From NCBI GenBank assembly GCA_963971305.1, contig OZ020306.1, positions 52,550,686 to 52,614,685 on the forward strand: a DNA stretch of 64,000 bases, read 5' to 3'. The translations under genes and the position numbers were made by a program. Origin of the DNA: Arcuatula senhousia (taxonomy: Eukaryota; Mollusca; Bivalvia; Mytilida; Mytilidae). Each line of letters starts with the position of its first letter. The first letter of the stretch is position 1. The notes under the pieces were generated by a model that saw nothing but the letters and a program-made list of their open reading frames with translations, made no database searches and was not told the DNA's origin. Positions 51,131-63,375 of this stretch are shown piece after piece.

Positions 51131-54100
51131 AAGGAAGTGGTCCACCTTCAGTTAACTGACTCTGGTGAGGACCCACAGAGATTGTGCCAGTATAAGATGG
51201 CTGCCGTCGTATAGCCGACATATAGGGCTACCTATCGACACTAACCGACATAGGGCTTGTCGTGCAAAATTTGGGGGTTTGGGTAGGGTGAAGTTGGTAC
51301 ATCGGTCCGGAGGGGGACTTCCACTTTACTGTCTCTGGGAACGCTCCACAGAGATTGTGCCAGTATAAGATGGCTGCCGTCGTATAGCCGACATGTAGGG
51401 CTACCTATCTACACTAATCGACATAGTGCTTGTCGTGCAAAATTTGGGGGTTTGGGTAGGGTGAAGTTGGTACATCGGTCCGGAGGGAGGACCTCCACTT
51501 TACTGTCTCTGGGAACGCTACACAGAGATTGTGCCAGTATAAGATGGCTGCCGTCGTATAGCCGACATGCAGGGCTGCCTATCGACACTAACCGACATAG
51601 GGCTTGTCGTGCAAAATTTGAGGGTTTTGGTAGGGTGAAGTTGGTACATCGGTCCGGAGGGGGAACCTCCACTTTACTGTCTCTGGGAACGCTCCACAGA
51701 GATTGTGCCAGTATAAGATGGCTGCCGTCGTCTAGCCGACATACAGGGCTACCTATCGACACTAACCGACATAGGGCTTGTCGTGCAAAATTTGGGGCTT
51801 TGGGTAGGGTGAAGTTGGTACATCGGTCCGTAGGGGGGACCTCCACTTTACTGTCTCTGGGAACGCTCCACAGAGATTGTGCCAGTATGAGATGGCTGCC
51901 GTCGTATAGCCGACATGCAGGGATACCTATCGACACTAACCGACATAGGGCTTGTCGTGCAAAATTTGGGGGTTTGGGTAGGGTGAAGTTGGTACATCGG
52001 TCCGGAGGGGGGACCTCCACTTTACTGTCTCTGGGAACGCTCCATAGAGATTGTGCCAGTATATGATGGCTGCCGTCGTATAGCCGACATGCAGGGCTGC
52101 CTATCGACACTAACCGACATAGGGCTTGTCGTGCAAAATTTGAGGGTTTGGGTAGGGTGAAGTTGGTACATCGGTCCGGAGGGGGAACCTCCACTTTACT
52201 GTCTCTGGGAACGATCCACAGAGATTGTGCCAGTATAAGATGGCTGCCGTCGTATAGCCGACATGCAGGGCTACCTATCGACACTAACCGACATAGGGCT
52301 TGTCGTGCAAAATTTGAGGGTTTGGGTAGGGTGAAGTTGGTACATCGGTCCGGAGGGGGAACCTCCACTTTTCTGTCTCTGGGAACGCTCCACAGAGATT
52401 GTGCCAGTATAAGATGGCTGCTGTCGTATAGCCGACATGCAGGGCTACCTATCGACACTAACCGACATAGGGCTTGTCGTGCAAAATTTGGGGTTTTGGG
52501 TAGGGTGAAGTTGGTACATCGGTCCGGAGGGGGACCTCCATTTTACTGTTTCTTGGAACGCTCCACAGAGATTGTGCCAGTAAAAGATGGCTGCCGTCGT
52601 ATAGCCGACATGCAGGGCTACCTATCGACACTAACCGACATAGGGCTTGTCGTGCAAAATTTGGGGGGTTGGGAAGGGTGAAGTTGGTACATCGGTCCGG
52701 AGGGGAGACCTCCACTTTACTGTCTCTGGGAACGCTCCACAGAGATTGTGCCAGTATAAGATGGCTGCCGTCGTATAGCCGACATGTAGGGCTACCTATC
52801 GACACTAACCGACATAGTGCTTGTCGTGCAAAATTTGGGGGTTTGGGTAGGGTGAAGTTGGTACATCGGTCCGGAGGGGGGACCTCCATTTTACTGTCTC
52901 TGGGAACGCTCCACAGAAATTGTGCCAGTATAAGATGGCTGCCGTCGTATAGCCGACATGCAGGGCTGCCTATCGACACTAACCGACATAGGGCTTGTCG
53001 TGCAAAATTTGAGGGTTTTGGTAGGGTGAAGTTGGTACATCGGTCCGGAAGGGGGACCTCCACTTTACTGTCTCTGGGAACGCTCCACAGAGATTGTGCC
53101 AGTATAAGATGGCTGCCGTCGTATAGCCGACATGCAGGGCTACCTATCGACACTAACCGACATAGGGCTTGTCGTGCAAAATTTGGGGGTTTGGGTAGGG
53201 TGAAGTTGGTACATCGGTCCGGAGGGGGGACCTCCATTTTACTGTCTCTGGGTACGCTCCACAGAGATTGTGCCAGTAAAAGATGGCTGACGTCGTATAG
53301 CCGACATGCAGGGCTACCTATCGGCACTAATCGACATAGGGCTTGTCGTGCAAAATTTGGGGGTTTGGGTAGGGTGAAGTTGGTACATCGGTCCGGAGGG
53401 GGGACCTCCACTTTACTGTCTCTGGGAACGCTCCACAGAGATTGTGCCAGTAAAAAATTGCTGCCGTCGTATAGCCGACATGCAGGGCTGCCTATCGACA
53501 CTAACCGACATAGGGCTTGTCGTGCAAAATTTGAGGGTTTGGGTAGGGTGAAATTGGTACATTGGTCCGGAGGGGGAACCTCCACTTTACTGTCTCTGGG
53601 AACGCTCCACAGAGATTGTGCCAGTACAAGATGGCTGCCGTCGTATAGCCGACATGCAGGGCTACCTATCGACACTAACCGACATAGGGCTTGTCGTGCA
53701 AAATTTTGGGGTTTGGGTAGGGTGAAGTTGGTACATCGGTCCGGAGGGGGACTTCCACTTTACTGTCTCTGGGAACGCTCCACAGAGATTGTGCCAGTAT
53801 GAGATGGCTGCCGTCGTATAGCCGACATGCAGGGCTACCTATCGACACTAACCGACATAGGGCTTGTCGTGCAAAATTTGGGGGTTTGGGTAGGGTGAAG
53901 TTGGTACATCGGTCCGGAGGGGGGACCTCCACTTTACTGTCTCTGGGAACGCTCCACAGAGATTGTGCCAGTATAAGATGGCTGCCGTCGAATAGCCGAC
54001 ATGCAGGGCTACCTATCGACACTAACCGACATAGGGCTTGTCGTGCAAAATTTGGGGGTTTGGGTAGGGTGAAGTTGGTACATCGGTCCGGAGGGGGGAC

Positions 54101-57100
54101 CTCCTTTTTACTGTTTCTGGGAACGCTCCACAGAGATTGTGCCAGTATAACATGGCTGCCGTCGTATAGCCGACATGTAGGGCTACCTATCGACACTAAC
54201 CGACATAGGGCTTGTCGTGCAAAATTAGGGGGTTTGGGTAGGGTGAAGTTGGTACATCGGTCCGGAGGGGGACTTCCACTTTACTGTCTCTGGGAACGCT
54301 CCACAGAGATTGTGCCAGTATAAGATGGCTGCCGTTGTATAGCCGACATGTAGGGCTACCTATCTACACTAACCGACATAGTGCTTGTCGTGCAAAGTTT
54401 GGGGGTTTGGGTAGGGTGAAGTTGGTTCATCGGTCCGGAGGGGGGACCTCCACTTTACTGTCTCTGGGAACGCTCCACAGAGATTGTGCCAGTATAAGAT
54501 GGCTGCCGTCGTATAGCCGACATGCAGGGCTACCTATCGACAATAACCGACATAGTGCTTGTCGTGCAAAATTTGGGGGTTTTGGTAGGGTGAAGTTGGT
54601 ACATCGGTCCGTAGGGGGGACCTCCACTTTACTGTCTCTGGGAACGCTCCACAGAGATTGTGCCAGTATGAGATGGCTGCCGTCGTATAGCCGACATGCA
54701 GGGCTACCTATCGACACTAACCGACATAGGGCTTGTCGTGCAAAATTTGGGGGTTTTGGTAGGGTGAACTTGGTACATCGGTCCGTAGGGGGGACCTCCA
54801 CTTTACTGTCTCTGGGAACGCTCCACAGAGATTGTGCCAGTATGAGATGGCTGCCGTCGTATAGCCGACATGCAGGGCTACCTATCGACACTAACCGACA
54901 TAGGGCTTGTCGTGCAAAATTTGGGGGTTTGGGTAGGGTGAAGTTGGTACATCGGTCCGGAGGGGGACCTCCACTTTACTGTCTCTGGGAATGCTCCACA
55001 GAGATTGTGCCAGTATAAGATGGCTGCCGTCGTATACCCGACATGCAGGGCTACCTATCGACACTAACCGACATAGGGCTTGTCGTGCAAAATTTGGGGT
55101 TTTTGGTAGGGTGAAGTTGGTACATCGGTCCATAGGGGGGACCTCCACTTTACTGTCTCTGGGAACGCTCCACAGAGATTGTGCCAGTATGAGATGGCTG
55201 CCGTCGTATAGCCGACATGCAGGGCTACCTATCGACACTAACCGACATAGGGCTTGTCGTGCAAAATTTGGGGGTTTGGGTAGGGTGAAGTTGGTACATC
55301 GGTCCGTAGGGGGGACCTCCACTTTACTGTCTCTGGGAACGCTCCATAGAGATTGTGCCAGTATAAGATGGCTGCCGTCGTATAGCCGACATGCAGGGCT
55401 GCCTATCGACACTAATCGACATAGGACTTGTCGTGCAAAATTTGAGGGTTTGGGTAGGGTGAAGTTGGTACATCGGTCCGGAGGGGGAACCTCCACTTTA
55501 CTGTCTCTGGGAACGCTCCACAGAGATTGTGCCAGTATAAGATGGCTGCCGTCGTATAGCCGACATGCAGGGCTACCTATCGACACTAACCGACATAGGG
55601 CTTGTCGTGCAAAATTTGGGGGTTTTGGTAGGGTGAAGTTGGTACATCTGTCCGTAGGGGGGACCTCCACTTTACTGTCTCTGGGAACGCTCCACAGAGA
55701 TTGTGCCAGTATAAGATGGCTGCCGTCGTATAGCCGACATGCAGGGCTACCTATCGACACTAACCGACATAGGGCTTGTCGTGCAAAATTTGGGGGTTTT
55801 GGTAGGGTGAAGTTGGTACATCTGTCCGTAGGGGGGACCTCCACTTTACTGTCTCTGGGAACGCTCCACAGAGATTGTGCCAGTATAACATGGCTGCCGT
55901 CGTATAGCCGACATGCAGGGCTACCTATCGACACTAACCGACATAGGGCTTGTCGTGCAAAATTTGGGGGTTTGGGTAGGGTGAAGTTGGTACATCGGTC
56001 CGGAGGGGGGACCTCCATTTTATTGTCTCTGGGAACGCTCCACGGAGATTGTGCCAGTATAAGATGGCTGCCGTCGTATAGCCGACATGCAGGGCTACCT
56101 ATCGACACTAACCGACATAGGGCTTGTCATGCAAAATTTGGGGGTTTTGGTAGGGTGAAGTTGGTACATCGGTCCGTAGGGGGGACCTCCACTTTACTGT
56201 CTCTGGGAACGCTCCACAGAGATTGTGCCAGTATAAGATGGCTGCCGTCGTATAGCCGACATGAAGGGCTACCTATCGACACTAACCGACATAGGGCTTG
56301 TCGTGCAAAATTTGGGGGTTTGGGTAGGGTGAAGTTGGTATATCGGTCCGGAGGGGGGACCTCCAATTTATTGTCTCTGGGAACGCTCCACAGAGATTGT
56401 GCCAGTATAAGATGGCTGCCATCGTATAGCCGACATGCAGGGCTACCTATCGACACTAACCGACATAGGGCTTGTCGTGCAAAATTTGGGGGTTTTGGTA
56501 GGGTGAAGTTGGTACATCGGTCCGTAGGGGGGACCTCCACTTTACTGTCTCTGGGAACGCTCCACAGAGATTGTGCCAGTATAAGATGGCTGCCGTCGTA
56601 AAGCCGACATGCAGGATACCTATCGACACTAACCGACATAGGGCTTGTCGTGCAAAATTTGGGGGTTTGGGTAGGGTGAAGTTGGTACATCGGTCCATAG
56701 GGGGGACCTCCACTTTATTGTCTCTGGGAACGCTCCACAGAGATTGTGCCAGTATAAGATGGCTGCCGTCGTATAGCCGACATGCAGGGCTACCTATCGA
56801 CACTAACGAACATAGGGCTTGTCGTGCAAAATTTGGGGGTTTTGGTAGGGTGAAGTTGGTACATCGGTCCGTAGGGGGGACCTCCACTTTACTGTCTCTG
56901 GGAACGCTCCACAGAGATTGTGCCAGTATAAGATGGCTGCCGTCGTATAGCCGACATGCAGGGCTACCTATCGACACTAACCGACATAGGGCTTGTCGTG
57001 CAAAATTTGGGGGTTTTGGTAGGGTGAAGTTGGTACATCGGTCCGTAGGGGGGACCTCCACTTTATTGTCTCTGGGAACGCTCCACAGAGATTGTGCCAG

Positions 57101-57845
57101 TATAAGATGGCTGCCGTCGTATAGCCGACATGCAGGGCTACCTATCGACACTAACGAACATAGGGCTTGTCGTGCAAAATTTGGTGGTTTTGGTAGGGTG
57201 AAGTTGGTACATCGGTCCGGAGGGGGGACCTCCACTTTACTGTCTCATGGAACGCTCCACAGAGATTGTGCCAGTATAAGATGGCTGCCGTCGTATAGCC
57301 GACATGCAGGGCTACCTATCAACACTAACCGACATAGGGCTTGTCGTGCAAAATTTGGGGGTTTGGGTAGGGTGAAGTTGGTACATCGGTCCGGAGGGGG
57401 ACCTCCACTTTATTGTCTCTGGGAACGCTCCACAGAGATTGTGCCAGTATAAGATGGCTGCCGTCGTATAGCCGACATGCAGGGCTACCTATCGACACTA
57501 ACCGACATAGTGCTTGTCGTGCAAAATTTGGGGGTTTTGGTAGGGTGAAGTTGGTACATCGGTCCGTAGGGGGGACCTCCACTTTACTGTCTCTGGGAAC
57601 GCTCCACAGAGATTGTGCCAGTATGAGATGGCTGCCGTCGTATAGCCGACATGCAGGGCTACCTATCGACACTAACCGACATAGGGCTTGTCGTGCAAAA
57701 TTTGGGGGTTTTGGTAGGATGAAGTTGGTACATCGGTCCGTAGGGGGGACCTCCACTTTACTGTCTCTGGGAACGCTCCACAGAGATTGTGCCAGTATGA
57801 GATGGCTGCCGTCGTATAGCCGACATGCAGGGCTACCTATCGACA

Positions 57846-59200
57846 CTAACCGACATAGGGCTTGTCGTGCAAAATTTGGGGGTTTGGATAGGGTGAAGTT
57901 GGTACATCGGTCCGGAGGGGGACCTCCACTTTACTGTCTCTGGGAATGCTCCACAGAGATTGTGCCAGTATAAGATGGCTGCCGTCGTATACCCGACATG
58001 CAGGGCTACCTATCGACACTAACCGACATAGGGCTTGTCGTGCAAAATTTGGGGTTTTTGGTAGGGTGAAGTTGGTACATCGGTCCGTAGGGGGGACCTC
58101 CACTTTACTGTCTCTGGGAACGCTCCACAGAGATTGTGCCAGTATGAGATGGCTGCCGTCGTATAGCCGACATGCAGGGCTACCTATCGACACTAACCGA
58201 CATAGGGCTTGTCGTGCAAAATTTGGGGGTTTGGGTAGGGTGAAGTTGGTACATCGGTCCGTAGGGGGGACCTCCACTTTACTGTCTCTGGGAACGCTCC
58301 ATAGAGATTGTGCCAGTATAAGATGGCTACCGTCGTATAGCCGACATGCAGGGCTGCCTATCGACACTAATCGACATAGGACTTGTCGTGCAAAATTTGA
58401 GGGTTTGGGTAGGGTGAAGTTGGTACATCGGTCCGGAGGGGGAACCTCCACTTTACTGTCTCTGGGAACGCTCCACAGAGATTGTGCCAGTATAAGATGG
58501 CTGCCGTCGTATAGCCGACATGCAGGGCTACCTATCGACACTAACCGACATAGGGCTTGTCGTGCAAAATTTGGGGGTTTTGGTAGGGTGAAGTTGGTAC
58601 ATCTGTCCGTAGGGGGGACCTCCACTTTACTGTCTCTGGGAACGCTCCACAGAGATTGTGCCAGTATAAGAAGGCTGCCGTCGTATAGCCGACATGCAGG
58701 GCTACCTATCGACACTAACCGACATAGGGCTTGTCGTGCAAAATTTGGGGGTTTTGGTAGGGTGAAGTTGGTACATCTGTCCGTAGGGGGGGCCTCCACT
58801 TTACTGTCTCTGGGAACGCTCCACAGAGATTGTGCCAGTATAAGATGGCTGCCGTCGTATAGCCGACATGTAGGGCTACCTATCTACACTAATCGACATA
58901 GTGCTTGTCGTGCAAAATTTGGAGGTTTGGGTAGGGTGAAGTTGGTACATCGGTCCGGAGGGAGGACCTCCACTTTACTGTCTCTGGGAACGCTACACAG
59001 AGATTGTGCCAGTATAAGATGGCTGCCGTCGTATAGCCGACATGCAGGGCTGCCTATCGACACTAACCGACATAGGGCTTGTCGTGCAAAATTTGAGGGT
59101 TTTGGTAGGGTGAAGTTGGTACATCGGTCCGTAGGGGGGACCTCATCTTTACTGTCTCTGGGAACGCTCCACAGAGATTGTGCCAGTATAAGATGGCTGC
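57846..59200. repeat. higher-order block in the satellite, copy 1
   Basis: About eight monomers with private variants (GGGAATGCTCC at 57944, GTATACCCGAC near 57988, GATGGCTACCG at 58323, GAAGGCTGCCG near 58669, GGGGGGGCCTCC near 58787) occur in the same order and spacing 1739 bp further right (copy 2) and again 2435 bp beyond that (copy 3). Confidence 0.85.
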
Positions 59201-59584
59201 CGTCGTATACCCGACATGCAGGGCTACCTATCGACACTAACCGACATAGGGCTTGTCGTGCAAAATTTGGGGTTTTTGGTAGGGTGAAGTTGGTACATCG
59301 GTCCGTAGGGGGGACCTCCACTTTACTGTCTCTGGGAACGCTCCACAGAGATTGTGCCAGTATGAGATGGCTGCCGTCGTATAGCCGACATGTAGGGCTA
59401 CCTATCTACACTAATCGACATAGTGCTTGTCGTGCAAAATTTGGAGGTTTGGGTAGGGTGAAGTTGGTACATCGGTCCGGAGGGAGGACCTCCACTTTAC
59501 TGTCTCTGGGAACGCTACACAGAGATTGTGCCAGTATAAGATGGCTGCCGTCGTATAGCCGACATGCAGGGCTACCTATCGACA

Positions 59585-60939
59585 CTAACCGACATAGGGC
59601 TTGTCGTGCAAAATTTGGGGGTTTGGATAGGGTGAAGTTGGTACATCGGTCCGGAGGGGGACCTCCACTTTACTGTCTCTGGGAATGCTCCACAGAGATT
59701 GTGCCAGTATAAGATGGCTGCCGTCGTATACCCGACATGCAGGGCTACCTATCGACACTAACCGACATAGGGCTTGTCGTGCAAAATTTGGGGTTTTTGG
59801 TAGGGTGAAGTTGGTACATCGGTCCGTAGGGGGGACCTCCACTTTACTGTCTCTGGGAACGCTCCACAGAGATTGTGCCAGTATGAGATGGCTGCCGTCG
59901 TATAGCCGACATGCAGGGCTACCTATCGACACTAACCGACATAGGGCTTGTCGTGCAAAATTTGGGGGTTTGGGTAGGGTGAAGTTGGTACATCGGTCCG
60001 TAGGGGGGACCTCCACTTTACTGTCTCTGGGAACGCTCCATAGAGATTGTGCCAGTATAAGATGGCTACCGTCGTATAGCCGACATGCAGGGCTGCCTAT
60101 CGACACTAATCGACATAGGACTTGTCGTGCAAAATTTGAGGGTTTGGGTAGGGTGAAGTTGGTACATCGGTCCGGAGGGGGAACCTCCACTTTACTGTCT
60201 CTGGGAACGCTCCACAGAGATTGTGCCAGTATAAGATGGCTGCCGTCGTATAGCCGACATGCAGGGCTACCTATCGACACTAACCGACATAGGGCTTGTC
60301 GTGCAAAATTTGGGGGTTTTGGTAGGGTGAAGTTGGTACATCTGTCCGTAGGGGGGACCTCCACTTTACTGTCTCTGGGAACGCTCCACAGAGATTGTGC
60401 CAGTATAAGAAGGCTGCCGTCGTATAGCCGACATGCAGGGCTACCTATCGACACTAACCGACATAGGGCTTGTCGTGCAAAATTTGGGGGTTTTGGTAGG
60501 GTGAAGTTGGTACATCTGTCCGTAGGGGGGGCCTCCACTTTACTGTCTCTGGGAACGCTCCACAGAGATTGTGCCAGTATAAGATGGCTGCCGTCGTATA
60601 GCCGACATGTAGGGCTACCTATCTACACTAATCGACATAGTGCTTGTCGTGCAAAATTTGGAGGTTTGGGTAGGGTGAAGTTGGTACATCGGTCCGGAGG
60701 GAGGACCTCCACTTTACTGTCTCTGGGAACGCTACACAGAGATTGTGCCAGTATAAGATGGCTGCCGTCGTATAGCCGACATGCAGGGCTGCCTATCGAC
60801 ACTAACCGACATAGGGCTTGTCGTGCAAAATTTGAGGGTTTTGGTAGGGTGAAGTTGGTACATCGGTCCGTAGGGGGGACCTCATCTTTACTGTCTCTGG
60901 GAACGCTCCACAGAGATTGTGCCAGTATAAGATGGCTGC
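59585..60939. repeat. higher-order block in the satellite, copy 2
   Basis: It repeats copy 1 at an offset of 1739 bp (ten monomers less one base). The private variants agree, and translated on the - strand a stretch of 317 residues is identical between the two. It diverges from copy 1 just before 60,940, where the ATACCCGAC variant is not followed. Confidence 0.85.
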
Positions 60940-62019
60940 CGTCGTATAGCCGACATGCAGGGCTGCCTATCGACACTAATCGACATAGGACTTGTCGTGC
61001 AAAATTTGAGGGTTTGGGTAGGGTGAAGTTGGTACATCGGTCCGGAGGGGGAACCTCCACTTTACTGTCTCTGGGAACGCTCCACAGAGATTGTGCCAGT
61101 ATAAGATGGCTGCCGTCGTATAGCCGACATGCAGGGCTACCTATCGACACTAACCGACATAGGGCTTGTCGTGCAAAATTTGGGGGTTTTGGTAGGGTGA
61201 AGTTGGTACATCTGTCCGTAGGGGGACCTCCAATTTACTGTCTCTGGGAACGCTCCACAGAGATTGTGCCAGTATAAGATGGCTGCCGTCGTTTAGCCGA
61301 CATGCAGGGCTACCTATCGACACTAACCGACATAGGGCTTGTCGTGCAAAATTTGGGGGTTTTGGTAGGGTGAAGTTGGTACATCGGTCCGTAGGGGGGA
61401 CCTCCACTTTACTGTCTCTGGGAACGCTCCACAGAGATTGTGCCAGTATAAGATGGCTGCTGTCGTATAGCCGACATACAGGGCCACCTATCGACACTAA
61501 CCGACATAGGGCTTGTCGTGCAAAATTTGGGGGTTTTGGTAGGGTGAAGTTGGTACATCGGTCCGGAGGGGGGACCTCCACTTTATTGTCTCTGGGAACG
61601 CTCCACAGAGATTGTGCCAGTATAACATGGCTGCCGTCGTATAGCCGACATGCAGGGCTACCTATCGACACTAACCGACATAGGGCTTGTCGTGCAAAAT
61701 TTGGGGGTTTTGGTAGGGTGAAGTTGGTACATCGGTCCGTAGGGGGGACCTCCACTTTACTGTCTCTGGGAACGCTCCATAGAGATTGTGCCAGTATAAG
61801 ATGGCTGCCGTCGTATAGCCGACATGCAGGGCTACCTATCGACACTAACCGACATAGGGCTTGTCGTGCAAAATTTGGGGGTTTGGGTAGGGTGAAGTTG
61901 GTACATCGGTCCGTAGGGGGGACCTCCACTTTACTGTCTCTGGGAACGCTCCACAGAGATTGTGCCAGTATGAGATGGCTGCCGTCGTATAGCCGACATG
62001 CAGGGCTACCTATCGACAC

Positions 62020-63375
62020 TAACCGACATAGGGCTTGTCGTGCAAAATTTGGGGGTTTGGATAGGGTGAAGTTGGTACATCGGTCCGGAGGGGGGACCTC
62101 CACTTTACTGTCTCTGGGAATGCTCCACAGAGATTGTGCCAGTATAAGATGGCTGCCGTCGTATACCCGACATGCAGGGCTACCTATCGACACTAACCGA
62201 CATAGGGCTTGTCGTGCAAAATTTGGGGTTTTTGGTAGGGTGAAGTTGGTACATCGGTCCGTAGGGGGGACCTCCACTTTACTGTCTCTGGGAACGCTCC
62301 ACAGAGATTGTGCTAGTATGAGATGGCTGCCGTCGTATAGCCGACATGGAGGGCTACCTATCGACACTAACCGACATAGGGCTTGTCGTGCAAAATTTGG
62401 GGGTTTGGGTAGGGTGAAGTTGGTACATCGGTCCGTAGGGGGGACCTCCACTTTACTGTCTCTGGGAACGCTCCATAGAGATTGTGCCAGTATAAGATGG
62501 CTACCGTCGTATAGCCGACATGCAGGGCTGCCTATCGACACTAATCGACATAGGACTTGTCGTGCAAAATTTGAGGGTTTGGGTAGGGTGAAGTTGGTAC
62601 ATCGGTCCGGAGGGGGAACCTCCACTTTACTGTCTCTGGGAACGCTCCACAGAGATTGTGCCAGTATAAGATGGCTGCCGTCGTATAGCCGATATGCAGG
62701 GCTACCTATCGACACTAACCGACATAGGGCTTGTCGTGCAAAATTTGGGGGTTTTGGTAGGGTGAAGTTGGTACATCTGTCCGTAGGGGGGACCTCCACT
62801 TTACTGTCTCTGGGAACGCTCCACAGAGATTGTGCCAGTATAAGAAGGCTGCCGTCGTATAGCCGACATGCAGGGCTACCTATCGACACTAACCGACATA
62901 GGGCTTGTCGTGCAAAATTTGGGGGTTTTGGTAGGGTGAAGTTGGTACATCTGTCCGTAGGGAGGGCCTCCACTTTACTGTCTCTGGGAACGCTCCACAG
63001 AGATTGTGCCAGTATAAGATGGCTGCCGTCGTATAGCCGACATGTAGGGCTACCTATCTACACTAATCGACATAGTGCTTGTCGTGCAAAATTTGGAGGT
63101 TTGGGTAGGGTGAAGTTGGTACATCGGTCCGGAGGGAGGACCTCCACTTTACTGTCTCTGGGAACGCTACACAGAGATTGTGCCAGTATAAGATGGCTGC
63201 CGTCGTATAGCCGACATGCAGGGCTGCCTATCGACACTAACCGACATAGGGCTTGTCGTGCAAAATTTGAGGGTTTTGGTAGGGTGAAGTTGGTACATCG
63301 GTCCGTAGGGGGGACCTCATCTTTACTGTCTCTGGGAACGCTCCACAGAGATTGTGCCAGTATAAGATGGCTGCC
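62020..63375. repeat. higher-order block in the satellite, copy 3
   Basis: It carries the same ordered private variants, with a few new changes (CATGGAGGGC, GATATGCAGGG, GGGAGGGCCTCC). It is offset 2435 bp (14 monomers less one base) from copy 2. An earlier, partial relative begins near 54,890 with the same GGGAATGCTCC and ATACCCGAC signature. Confidence 0.82.
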
